In this document: piece by piece, positions 1 to 9,000 of the stretch
Numbering within the stretch: position 1 is the stretch's first letter
Layout of the letters: the number at the start of each line of letters is the position of its first letter
Assembly: GCF_000422945.1 (NCBI RefSeq)
Contig: NZ_AUHA01000003.1
Location: 372,001 to 436,000, forward strand
Reading direction: 5' to 3'
DNA length: 64,000 nt
From: Daejeonella oryzae DSM 19973
Lineage (GTDB): Bacteria > Bacteroidota > Bacteroidia > Sphingobacteriales > Sphingobacteriaceae
The notes under the pieces: model-generated
What the model saw: only the letters and a program-made list of their open reading frames with translations
Databases searched by the model: none
What the model was told of the DNA's origin: nothing
Position numbers and translations under genes: made by a program

Positions 1-1455
1 TTACCGGAGACCATCAATTTTATTTTGGAAACCCAAAAAGATAAAGAAGTAATTATTGCAGGTTTTGGAAATACAAGCGCCCTTGCAGGGCTTGATTCAG
101 TAAGCAGTCCGCTCATCTGGAATTCCCTTGAAACACCAAATTCTGCAGAACAAACTGCTAAAATTATTTTTGGAGGAGCCGCAGCAGAAGGTAAACTGAG
201 TTTGGATATCAGTTCCAGATATCTTAAAGATGCTGGTTTTAGTACCCGTAAAACACGGCTTAACTATTTAAATCTTCAAGAACTTCAGCAGAGTTCTGCA
301 AAACTTACTAAAATTGATGATATCGTAAATGAGGCCATCCGCATGCATGCAACTCCCAGTGCAGTAGTTATGGTGGTTAAAGATGGAAATGTGATTTTTA
401 ATAAAGCGTATGGTTCGCATACATATGATGGAGAAATTCCTACCAAAGTAGATGATATTTATGACCTGGCCTCGGTAACAAAGGTTGCAGCCACCACAAT
501 GGCCGCCATGAAACTATATGAACAACAAAAGCTGGATCTGAATGCAGGCATCGGTACTTATCTGGAGGATGTCAGAAACAGTAATAAAAATAATATTCCG
601 GTAAAAGATGTCATGCTGCACCAGGCTGGTTTCGTTAATCTTGACTTTTTCAGCTATTTAAAGCCTCAGGATCACAGTGCGGATTCCTCATGGCTTTACT
701 CGGTTAAACTTGCCGATCATTATTATCTGCGCAACAATTATTATCATGAAGTGATGTGGCAAAAGATGCTCAAAACACCTTTGCCAACCCGGGGTGAATA
801 TGTTTACAGCGATATAAGCATGTTTATGATGAAAGAAATTATTGAAAAGCAGACCCAAATGCCGCTTGACCAATATGTTTCACAGGAGTTTTACAGTTCT
901 TTAGGAATGAAAACAGCGGGATTTAATCCGATAAAGAATTTTGATATCAAGCAGATAGTACCAACAGAGCGTGATACATATTTCCGTAAAACATTATTGC
1001 AGGGGTACGTACATGATTCCGGAGCTTCAATGGCTAATGGCGTTGCCGGTCACGCCGGATTGTTTTCAAGCGCTAATGACATGGCAATTTTAAATCAAAT
1101 GCTGTTAAATGGCGGAACTTACGGAGGCGTTGAATACTTTAAGCCGGAAACAGTTAGTTTATTTACATCCAGCCAGTCACAAGTGAGCCGCCGGGGTTTA
1201 GGTTTTGATCGTGGCAATGGAACCGGATATCCATCCAGTCTAGCTTCGCCCGATAGCTTTGGCCATACCGGATATACCGGCACTGCCGTTTGGGTAGACC
1301 CGCGGGAAAATCTGGTGTATATATTTTTATCCAACAGGGTTTACCCATCAGCTACAAATAAATTAAACAGCATGAGAATTCGTCCCCGCATTCAGGATGC
1401 AATTTATGAAGCTTTAAATCAGGAGAAAGGGCATACAGCCAGTGTTGGATATTAG
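1..1455 (+). CDS. GH3 (NagZ-type) / class C beta-lactamase fusion protein, C-terminal part
   Basis: The reading frame is open from base 1, so the gene starts outside the window; a TTG at 25 is only an internal codon. The first ~75 visible residues resemble the end of the C-terminal domain of glycoside hydrolase family 3. From about residue 95 (counting from base 25) a serine beta-lactamase/DD-peptidase-like domain follows, with SVTK (150-153, nucleophile Ser and Lys), YSD (261-263, replacing YxN) and HTG (414-416, replacing KTG). In Bacteroidota such fusions join an N-acetylglucosaminidase to a penicillin-binding-like hydrolase and are thought to act on peptidoglycan fragments in the envelope. 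The exact substrate is not shown by the sequence. All three catalytic motifs are intact, so this is probably an active enzyme rather than a remnant. Confidence 0.85.
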   Translation, partial: LPETINFILETQKDKEVIIAGFGNTSALAGLDSVSSPLIWNSLETPNSAEQTAKIIFGGAAAEGKLSLDISSRYLKDAGFSTRKTRLNYLNLQELQQSSAKLTKIDDIVNEAIRMHATPSAVVMVVKDGNVIFNKAYGSHTYDGEIPTKVDDIYDLASVTKVAATTMAAMKLYEQQKLDLNAGIGTYLEDVRNSNKNNIPVKDVMLHQAGFVNLDFFSYLKPQDHSADSSWLYSVKLADHYYLRNNYYHEVMWQKMLKTPLPTRGEYVYSDISMFMMKEIIEKQTQMPLDQYVSQEFYSSLGMKTAGFNPIKNFDIKQIVPTERDTYFRKTLLQGYVHDSGASMANGVAGHAGLFSSANDMAILNQMLLNGGTYGGVEYFKPETVSLFTSSQSQVSRRGLGFDRGNGTGYPSSLASPDSFGHTGYTGTAVWVDPRENLVYIFLSNRVYPSATNKLNSMRIRPRIQDAIYEALNQEKGHTASVGY

Positions 1456-1562
1456 CATTTCAGAAGTCTGGAATGAAAAGCCGAATGCCATATTAACAAC
1501 ATTAGCCTTAGCTGTAATTAAAAATATCTTACCCAATTTTTTGTTATAAATCAGGCTAATGC

Positions 1563-2813
1563 TCAGGTTTTTTTAGTCTCTTCAGTAAATTCCTCTTCAA
1601 TTTTTTTCATGGTTAAAGTCGCAGTAAAGCCATGAATTAATATGGATATAAGTACTACAAAGCTGATCATCGCCCAAAGTTCATCCACGTTAGTAAAGCT
1701 TGCTGCACTAACAGCAAATGCCAGGTAATAAAATGAACCGATCCCTTTAATTCCAAAAAAGCTGATAGCTAATTTTTCTTTAAAATGCAGATTTGTTCCT
1801 GTTAAAGCTAAATATCCCGTCAGCGGTCGGATTATAAATATAAAAACAAGACTGACCAGGGCCATTTCCCAGGTGAGTGGCTTTAAAATTCCCGAAACCA
1901 GCATGCCTCCAAAAAGTATTAACACCACAGCAAGCAATATACGTTCTATTTGATCAGTAAAAGAATGCAGTTTAAGATGGTATTTATGATGGAGTTCATA
2001 ATTTCTGATTGTAATTGCAGTAACAAAAACCGCTATAAAACCATACCCGTGTATCAACTCCGTAATTCCATACACTAATAAAGTAGCCGAGATGGCAACA
2101 AAACCATCTTTGGTTTTTAAAAAGAATTTTTTCCCGGGAATATCCAGCGTTAACCAGGCCAGAGCTTTACCAAATAAATATCCGCAAGCAATACCGGCAA
2201 TCGTCCGATAAATTAAGTCATAATAAACCCATTTGAAAATATCGGGACTATTACCCTGAACAGTTAATGCAAGAACAATTGCAAGCCATGTGAAGGGAAA
2301 AGCCATCCCATCATTAAGGCCTGCTTCGGCTGTTAATGAAAATCTGGTATTCTCTTTTTCATTTTGCAGCGGAGGACCAACCTGAACATCTGCGGCCAAA
2401 ACCGGGTCTGTAGGTGCCAGCGCCGCACCTAACAAAAGTGCCGTAGCTATCGGGAAATTTAAAGCATACATACCTAATGCAGTTAAAATTCCGATACATA
2501 ATAACATAGTAATAGTGATTAACCTAAATGGAGTTGCCCATCCTTTAAATGAAAACGGGTCGTCAATTTTCAGGCCTGTTCCCATCAGAGAAATGATAAC
2601 CATCATTTCTGTAATATGAATGGCGTAATTTTTATTTCCGGGAGAGGTTGGTAAAGGATCGGGCAATCCCTTAAAAACGGAATATAAAACGCCGCCCAGA
2701 ATAACAAATATGATAGAATAAGAGATTTTTATTTTCTCGGTTATGGAAGGCATCCAGGCCATTGCCAATGCAGCGAAACCGATAATGGAAATTGATAAAA
2801 TGTAGATATTCAT
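1563..2813 (-). CDS. CPA1-type sodium/proton antiporter
   Basis: Inner-membrane cation/proton exchanger of about 416 residues with roughly 11-12 hydrophobic segments. The segment LAPTDPVLAADV and, about 30 residues on, EAGLNDGMAFPF are typical of the NhaP/CPA1 ion-binding core, where the aspartates carry Na+ and H+. I start at the ATG at 2813, which leads directly into the first membrane helix; an upstream in-frame start at 2843 would add ten residues (MLIVVVTELY) and is less likely. The C-terminal tail is short and charged, without the RCK/TrkA-C domain of some family members. It stands alone, convergent with the preceding GH3/beta-lactamase gene. Role inferred: pH and sodium homeostasis. 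Confidence 0.85.
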   Translation of the reverse strand: MNIYILSISIIGFAALAMAWMPSITEKIKISYSIIFVILGGVLYSVFKGLPDPLPTSPGNKNYAIHITEMMVIISLMGTGLKIDDPFSFKGWATPFRLITITMLLCIGILTALGMYALNFPIATALLLGAALAPTDPVLAADVQVGPPLQNEKENTRFSLTAEAGLNDGMAFPFTWLAIVLALTVQGNSPDIFKWVYYDLIYRTIAGIACGYLFGKALAWLTLDIPGKKFFLKTKDGFVAISATLLVYGITELIHGYGFIAVFVTAITIRNYELHHKYHLKLHSFTDQIERILLAVVLILFGGMLVSGILKPLTWEMALVSLVFIFIIRPLTGYLALTGTNLHFKEKLAISFFGIKGIGSFYYLAFAVSAASFTNVDELWAMISFVVLISILIHGFTATLTMKKIEEEFTEETKKT

Positions 2814-2976
2814 ATAAAGTTCAGTAACAACTACAATTAACAAAGATGTTTGTTGGTATTGTTATTACTGAATTTAAAATGGTTAAATCCTTAATAAGAC
2901 CAAAACCGGCTGAAATTAGCTCTTTGGTGATGGCTCAAAAGCATATTCTCCAAAAATTAAAATTTGTTATCTAACC

Positions 2977-3891
2977 TTATCGGGATGTTTTTTCATTTGA
3001 ATGCATAAGCTCATTTATTTCGTAAGTGTTGTACCTTGGACATGCTCCTGAATAAGATGCAACCAGAGCGCCAATGCTGCAGGCAAAAGCTAAAGCAGAT
3101 TCAACAGGCGCTGATTTTAAAAGCTGATGAATAAATCCGGCAAGAAATGCATCGCCGCTGCCAACTGTATCAGCAACTTTTACAGGGTATCCATTATGAG
3201 AATATAATATTCCGTTCTGCATAACCATGGCACCGTTTCCTCCCATCGTTACAATTATTGTCTTAATATCAAACTTATCCTGAATTGATTTTATACGCGA
3301 TTGGTCATCTTCATATACGCCATACCATGTGGAAATAAGTTCTAATTCTGAAAGATTTAATTTCAGGATGTCAGCCTTTTTTAAAAGGTATTCATTATTC
3401 ACACGACTAAAATGAGGAGGCCTTAAATTTATATCTACTACTTTGGTTTTGGCCATATCCAACAAAGAAAATAAGGTATCCCTTGATGTTTCACTGCGTG
3501 CAGCAAGACTTCCGCAAACAAAGTATTCTGATTCTGTTAAAAGAGAAAAAAAGCGGTCGTCCCATTGAATGGAGTCCCAGGCAACCGGCTGTACAATGTC
3601 ATAAGTTACTTCATTGTTTTCATCTGGTTTTGCAACTACAATTCCGGTTGGAAGAATCGGGTCTGTCTGCAGATATGATGTATTAATTCCTTTTTCAACC
3701 AGGATTTCTTTCAGACGGTTCCCATTATCGTCCATTCCAATTCTGCTGATTAAGCAGGGATCATTACCCAGCATTTTTAAATGATAAGCCACATTCATTG
3801 GTGCTCCACCAGGCAAAGTGGCTTTTGGTAAAATATCCCATAAAATTTCCCCGAAACAAACAACCTGATGTGAGGTATGGAAATGTGTCAT
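2977..3891 (-). CDS. PfkB-family carbohydrate kinase (fructokinase-like)
   Basis: 304 residues, the usual length for ribokinase/PfkB sugar kinases. The N-terminal signature GGAPMNVA lies at 28-35 and the C-terminal signature DTVGSGDAF at 241-249, which includes the catalytic base Asp247 and the anion hole. VDINLRP (152-158) fits the family's central strand. The GGAPxNVA form and overall pattern are closest to fructokinases, so phosphorylation of fructose with ATP is the best guess, but substrate cannot be fixed from sequence alone and no sugar operon surrounds it. Transcribed leftward as a single gene; the 190 bases upstream are AT-rich and hold its promoter. Confidence 0.85.
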   Translation of the reverse strand: MTHFHTSHQVVCFGEILWDILPKATLPGGAPMNVAYHLKMLGNDPCLISRIGMDDNGNRLKEILVEKGINTSYLQTDPILPTGIVVAKPDENNEVTYDIVQPVAWDSIQWDDRFFSLLTESEYFVCGSLAARSETSRDTLFSLLDMAKTKVVDINLRPPHFSRVNNEYLLKKADILKLNLSELELISTWYGVYEDDQSRIKSIQDKFDIKTIIVTMGGNGAMVMQNGILYSHNGYPVKVADTVGSGDAFLAGFIHQLLKSAPVESALAFACSIGALVASYSGACPRYNTYEINELMHSNEKTSR

Positions 3892-4084
3892 ATAGCTTAT
3901 GTTAAATTGAATAATTAATACTAATTAATTAAAAAAAATGAATGTTACATAGCCCGGCAAGAACTATTATATCCTGTCAAATAGGTAATCTCAGTTTGAT
4001 GCTATAAAATAAAAACGCATTTTGCCTGGATTTTAAAGTGATCAGAAAATATTTAACTTCATCTAATAAACTAAATATATCTAT

Positions 4085-4468
4085 ATGGAAATTGGTACGC
4101 AAATTATCTGGCTTTTGATTTTAGGTTTGCCTGTGGCCTGTATTTCCTGGACGGTTACTCATGAAGAAATCTTTGCGGAATTTAGGAATTACTGTATAGC
4201 CGGTTCAAAAGAGTGCCCAAAGCTGTGGCAGAGGAAATTCTTTTACCTGTTTACCTGCGAATATTGCTTTAGTTTTTACGTGAGCGCACTCTTTCTCCTG
4301 ATAACCAATTACCAGCTTTTGCTTTCCGGATGGCGTGGTTTTCTGATTGCAGAATTTTCTCTCATGTGGGTTGCAAATGTATATATGAGTCTTTTTCTGA
4401 GAATCAGATCTGAAATTAAAAAAGAAAAAACCATCACTAAAGTAGAAGAGGAAAAAATAAAAGGATAG
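4085..4468 (+). CDS. Small membrane protein with CxxC pair, unknown function
   Basis: 127 residues with hydrophobic segments at about 6-24, 63-82 and 87-105, followed by a strongly charged Lys/Glu-rich tail. Four cysteines are placed as C37, C44 and the pair C58-x2-C61 at the start of the second membrane segment, an arrangement suggestive of metal binding or a disulfide. The short CEYCFSFYV stretch recalls DUF1360-like membrane proteins, but I do not regard that as an identification. It is a single gene between divergent and convergent neighbours. Codon use looks like the surrounding genes, so I think it is real. Confidence 0.65.
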   Translation: MEIGTQIIWLLILGLPVACISWTVTHEEIFAEFRNYCIAGSKECPKLWQRKFFYLFTCEYCFSFYVSALFLLITNYQLLLSGWRGFLIAEFSLMWVANVYMSLFLRIRSEIKKEKTITKVEEEKIKG

Positions 4469-4503
4469 ACCTTTTATTTTTTCCTTTTTAAGTTATAGAT
4501 CAA

Positions 4504-4869
4504 CTAGTTCTTATTATTTTCCTTGCTCTCTGGAAGAACTTTAAATGAAGTGGCTACAAACCGGTCTTTAACAATGGTTCCGGATACTACTGCTTTCTTA
4601 ATTTTTTCGCAAAATCCATCTTTAGCATGAGCGTCACCATGATCGTCAATGCTTGTACCATCTACAAAATAAGCTATTCCGTTTATTCTAACTGCTAAAT
4701 CACAAGTTTTCCCGGCCATCTTAAACTGACATTCGCCACAGGAAGCCTCCACAACCTGATTTTTTATTTCTTTTGCGGGAGGTTTGATGGCCGTTACAGT
4801 GGGTTTATTTTGCGCATTCGCATTTATTGCAAAAAAGCCAATGAAAAGCATGACAAATAATGATTTCAT
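4504..4869 (-). CDS. DUF6370-like secreted protein with conserved cysteines
   Basis: 121 residues with a clear signal peptide (about 1-20, ending NANAQ). The mature part has CGEC (44-47), C56 and C87 together with the histidine-containing stretch DDHGDAHAKDGFC (75-87), the pattern I associate with DUF6370 in Bacteroidota. The four cysteines plus histidines suggest a disulfide-bonded or metal-binding periplasmic domain, but no biochemical role is known to me. It is convergent with the small membrane protein gene at 4085-4468, and its C-terminus is a hydrophilic tail. Confidence 0.7.
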   Translation of the reverse strand: MKSLFVMLFIGFFAINANAQNKPTVTAIKPPAKEIKNQVVEASCGECQFKMAGKTCDLAVRINGIAYFVDGTSIDDHGDAHAKDGFCEKIKKAVVSGTIVKDRFVATSFKVLPESKENNKN

Positions 4870-4932
4870 AATAATAGATAGGTTAGAGTTTACACTGTTT
4901 AAATTTAAGATAATTATTCTGTCAAAAATATT

Positions 4933-5832
4933 TTATTTGTTAGCCAGATCTTCAATATCCCAATGAGCATTTTTAGCCCCTGCCCGATAACTACTCTCTA
5001 AAAAATCAAGCAAAGCGTTATAAGGATCATCTTCCTTTCGCAGGTCATCATAAGGCAGCAAGGCCATCGGACTATTATTTGAGAGAATCCATTGAGCAGA
5101 TTCAGGCTGTAATTTTTCTTTGTCTATTCCTTCCGGAGAAGGGTAGGTATATGAATAAAAAGCTGGATAACGGACATTTTCATCTCCCGCCCAAAAACCA
5201 AAGCTGATTACTTCATGAGAATAGGCTTCTTTCTCTACTCTGTCTGCCTGCTCCATATCAGGCCCTCTTTTTCCGGAGAAGCGTGTGACTGTTAAATCCA
5301 TATGATGCCAGTAAAGATGCACCGGACAGCATTTTCCAAGAAACCTGCCGCTGAAATCTTCAAAAACCGTATTCACTGTTTTTAAAATTTGCCAGTAAGC
5401 TTCCACATATTTGCTGTCGTAATGGTTGTAAGAGTTGTTGTTTTCAAATGGCTCAGTACTTAAATTATCATAAGGTTTTGCCAGGATTTTAACCTCAATT
5501 CTAAAATCATTAAGTATTTTCATAAGTTTTTTATAAAAACCTGCAACGCTTAAACCATTTTCCAGTTTAAACGAACTCTGTCGTCCGTCACAAATGCGCA
5601 CTTCCAGCAAGTGATCTATGAAGTTGAATTCAATTTCAAGTACTTTCCCCCGGTAGGGAATAGGCCGGGTAGTTAATCCTTTTGCTGATACAAATAAAGT
5701 AACATGCCACCAATGATTTTTTTTGGGCATTAACTTCATCCTGATTTTTCCTGCAATTTGAAAGTAGAGATGAAGGGTTTTTTTTGTGGGTTCCCAGTCG
5801 TCGAGCGGCAGGAGAGGATATAACTCATTCAT
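4933..5832 (-). CDS. DUF5996 family protein
   Basis: 299 residues, cytoplasmic (no signal peptide or membrane segment). The N-terminus LYPLLPLDDWEPTKKTLHLY, the region around WWHVTL (41-46) and the segment LYWHHMDLTVTRFSG (173-187) followed by GP are characteristic of DUF5996 proteins, which are found widely in bacteria and have no established activity. The several invariant-looking Trp/His residues could form an active site, but this is speculation. Starts 150 bases from the divergent giant gene, so the two share an intergenic promoter region. Confidence 0.75.
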   Translation of the reverse strand: MNELYPLLPLDDWEPTKKTLHLYFQIAGKIRMKLMPKKNHWWHVTLFVSAKGLTTRPIPYRGKVLEIEFNFIDHLLEVRICDGRQSSFKLENGLSVAGFYKKLMKILNDFRIEVKILAKPYDNLSTEPFENNNSYNHYDSKYVEAYWQILKTVNTVFEDFSGRFLGKCCPVHLYWHHMDLTVTRFSGKRGPDMEQADRVEKEAYSHEVISFGFWAGDENVRYPAFYSYTYPSPEGIDKEKLQPESAQWILSNNSPMALLPYDDLRKEDDPYNALLDFLESSYRAGAKNAHWDIEDLANK

Positions 5833-6070
5833 AACTTAACCTTTTAATTTCAATTGTGATTAAAGATAATTAAAACGATTAACTCCATTTGAGTATATAT
5901 TGTAAATCCAAAGGTTAACGGTGTTGGAAAGAATGGAACCTAAAAATGACTATTGATAGCTATTTCAGCTTCCATACAATCAAGCGAAATTGAATGTTCA
6001 AATTCCTTCATTTTTAGCTGTTCACGCAAAAATATCAAGTCCCTCATTCTTTCTATTAATTCCGCATTTT

Positions 6071-9000
6071 ATGGAAAAGGAGCAATTATCCGCCATGCTA
6101 TCCGATCTTACCGGACAATTAAAAATTAGCAAAGAATTTAAAGAGCAGGATTTGCGTGAGTTGCAAAAATCGCTTGCACAATCCTTACTTCATCAGAAGG
6201 TGATTTTAAAGCCTAAAAAATTTAGTTTCGAAAATTCTGATAGTTTTTTATCCCGCACAGTTTCAGGTAAAAGACTCGCAGAAATACAGGAAATTGCTAA
6301 TGAAGTGATTAATGAGCCAAATGAAGAAACTGACTTGCATTTTATCAGCAGAAATATTCCTGTACGTACTACTCAGATTAAGGGAGCTCTTCCTCATCTA
6401 GCTGCCGGAGCCCGTATTAAAAAAACCTTTGGGCCTTTTGATAAATTGGGCGGAAAGGAAATTTATTTTGATTTTATCAAAGTAGAAAATCTCATCCCAT
6501 TATATATCGAGGGACAGGCATTGCCGGCTATTCTTTTTAAAGCCTCATTTCTTAGAAATCATCGGTACATTTTCGGTCAAACGCCTTTGCAAATTTCCAG
6601 AAATTATAAAATTGTTCCAACTTCCGTATGGATAAACACACGCATTTTTAACCCTGTTGCTCCGGAAGGTTTTTTTGCCGGCTTACGTGTTAAAGGAGGA
6701 CAGATACTGCTTGATGCAGATCCTTTTTTGCTGGATGGAAAATTAACAGTTCATTCCCAAACCAAAGTTCAGCTTGATTTAGAACTTGAACAAAAGGTAG
6801 TTGAAGATTCAGATCCTGAAAGTCCATTTGGTGCAGATGCCCGAAGTGCAGAATTTCATCTGCCAGAAAATTTTTCATTATGGTTTAATGGTTCCGGCAA
6901 GCAAATTATTGGTTTAGGTAACTGTTCCAATACAATTTTCGGACAGCAGAGTAATTTCACATTCGACGGAAATCAGCAAGCAGTTTACAACAGTACGCTT
7001 AACCGGCTTGCAATTCCGGTGCGAAGTGACCAGACGGAATTTACAATTTTTACAAGTGAATCTCCTTTCCTGCAAATAAGCGGAACGGCCCGGGTTAAAA
7101 ACTCCTGGTGGTCAATCCCTGCTGCAAAAATTGATATAACCAATCCCTATGAAGCAGATGGCAACGGTGGAATGATTCAGGAATTAGATAAAGGTTTAAT
7201 TAATTCATGGCCGGGACTTGAAGGTCTGGTATTCAATGTAAATCCTTTTTTAATTTCAGAACCCGGACGTATTTCAATAACCGACCTTTCCAGTAATGGC
7301 ACAAATTCGTATCACCATTTAAAATTATGGCGTGATGATAAAAATCCATATGGATCTAATGCTGAATTAAATTTTAAAAATAAGAGCTCATTTTTTTTTA
7401 ACACCACGGCCAAAGGCGATGAGTTATTGCTGACTTTTACTGATGCCTCTTTAAAAATTGACCGTCCCCTAAAAGTAAACGGAGAAGCAGTGGCCGTTAA
7501 TTCTAAAAACTCGGCGATGATGTTCGCCCTGGGAAAAATCAAAAAATCTGTTACCATATACGATGATAATATACTTTGGGATAATAAGCTTGCTGATGAT
7601 AAAATTCCGGTAATTAAGCCTTTTGCCCTGGCTTTGCATAACGCGTTATTTACTGTAACTCCTCCTAATGCTGCTATTTTATTTGGTGTTTTAAGTGATG
7701 ACTATCAAGGTGTGATTTACGGTGATCTGCATTTAAATTTTGGATTATACTCATATCTGCCAACCTTACCCGACCCGTATGCGGCCAACCTGGGAACTTT
7801 AATGCATCAGTTTGGATCACGTAATGATTTGCTGTTAAAGCAAAGAGGCTCTCATGTCTGGATTTGGCTGGTTGCAAATATCCACTGGGATAAACCTGTA
7901 GAAGAATTCAACAAAGTTGGACTTTCGTTCACATTTGCAAAACTTGCTGCCGCATTAGCAGTAGAAAGAGAAGACCTCGCAAATGCAAAAAAAATCAGGC
8001 GAAATCCCCAGTTAATTGAAAAAGTTTTTCCACAATTTTCTTCAAAATCAAAATTAGCTTCTGAATCTGAAATTCCTATGTTTTCAGATGTACAAACAAC
8101 CATGAGTGCCCGCTCTTTCAGAGGAAACGAGCGGCTAAAAATATTGCTGGACGGAATAAACCGCTTAATAACTGAGGACTTTACATTAGTAGATGTGAGT
8201 AGTAAAGCCAACCAAATGGGAGTGGCTTATTCCGGAAATCTGGAAATGAGAAGGAGCTGGGGCGTTCGGGGAAATCCAGTTAATGAGCAGGAAGGCCAGC
8301 TTTTTCCTATCAGCGTAGAGGGAATGGACGTTGTAGCTGCAGGTTATAATGCCAGAGCTTTTACTTTGCCTCAAATTGCATGGGAACCCGTATTTAATTT
8401 TACTCCTGCAACAGTTATCGGCGATCCACCCCTGGGATTTAACTATTATAAGGATGATGGAATTCCTACTCGTATTGGTAACGTTTGCGAAAAGCCGGTA
8501 GCGCTTTCTCCAATTCCTTTAGCTAAATACTTGCAGCAAAGCTTTGAGAATAAGATAGACCGCAAAACATACGCTTTCTTTAATCTCCCTTTCGGGATGC
8601 TTGCTTTTACCATTCTCGATAATTTTTCTAATCAGACCAAAAAACCGTCAATTAAAAATGTAAGCCCGGTTTTTAATAATTATATAAATGGGGGAATACA
8701 ACTGGAACTCCAGGCAGGCACATCTATAAAAGAAGGAGACAGTGATCTTTTTGAAGGTTTTACCATTCAGCTTTACAATGTACTGGATATGTTTGGAACA
8801 GATGTTCAGGCAAGTACGCTGGCTGACAGTCCTACAAAAATTTTTAACGGTGAATTTGCGGTTCCCAGCAATCCTGCGGATACCAGCAGACCCCGGGTTC
8901 CGCTAATTAAAGCAGGATTGAGCGGATACGGAGCCAATATTTTCAGCGACTGGCATAATGAAAAAGCAGTTTTTGCAGAAACCAGTCAGGCGCTTTTTAA

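Noticed and set aside
5990-6070. TTG start of the first giant gene 27 codons upstream of ATG 6071
   Set aside because: In frame and possible, but it adds a hydrophobic, non-signal-like N-terminus and the ATG at 6071 leads directly into a charged helical region; uncertain, so mentioned only as an alternative.
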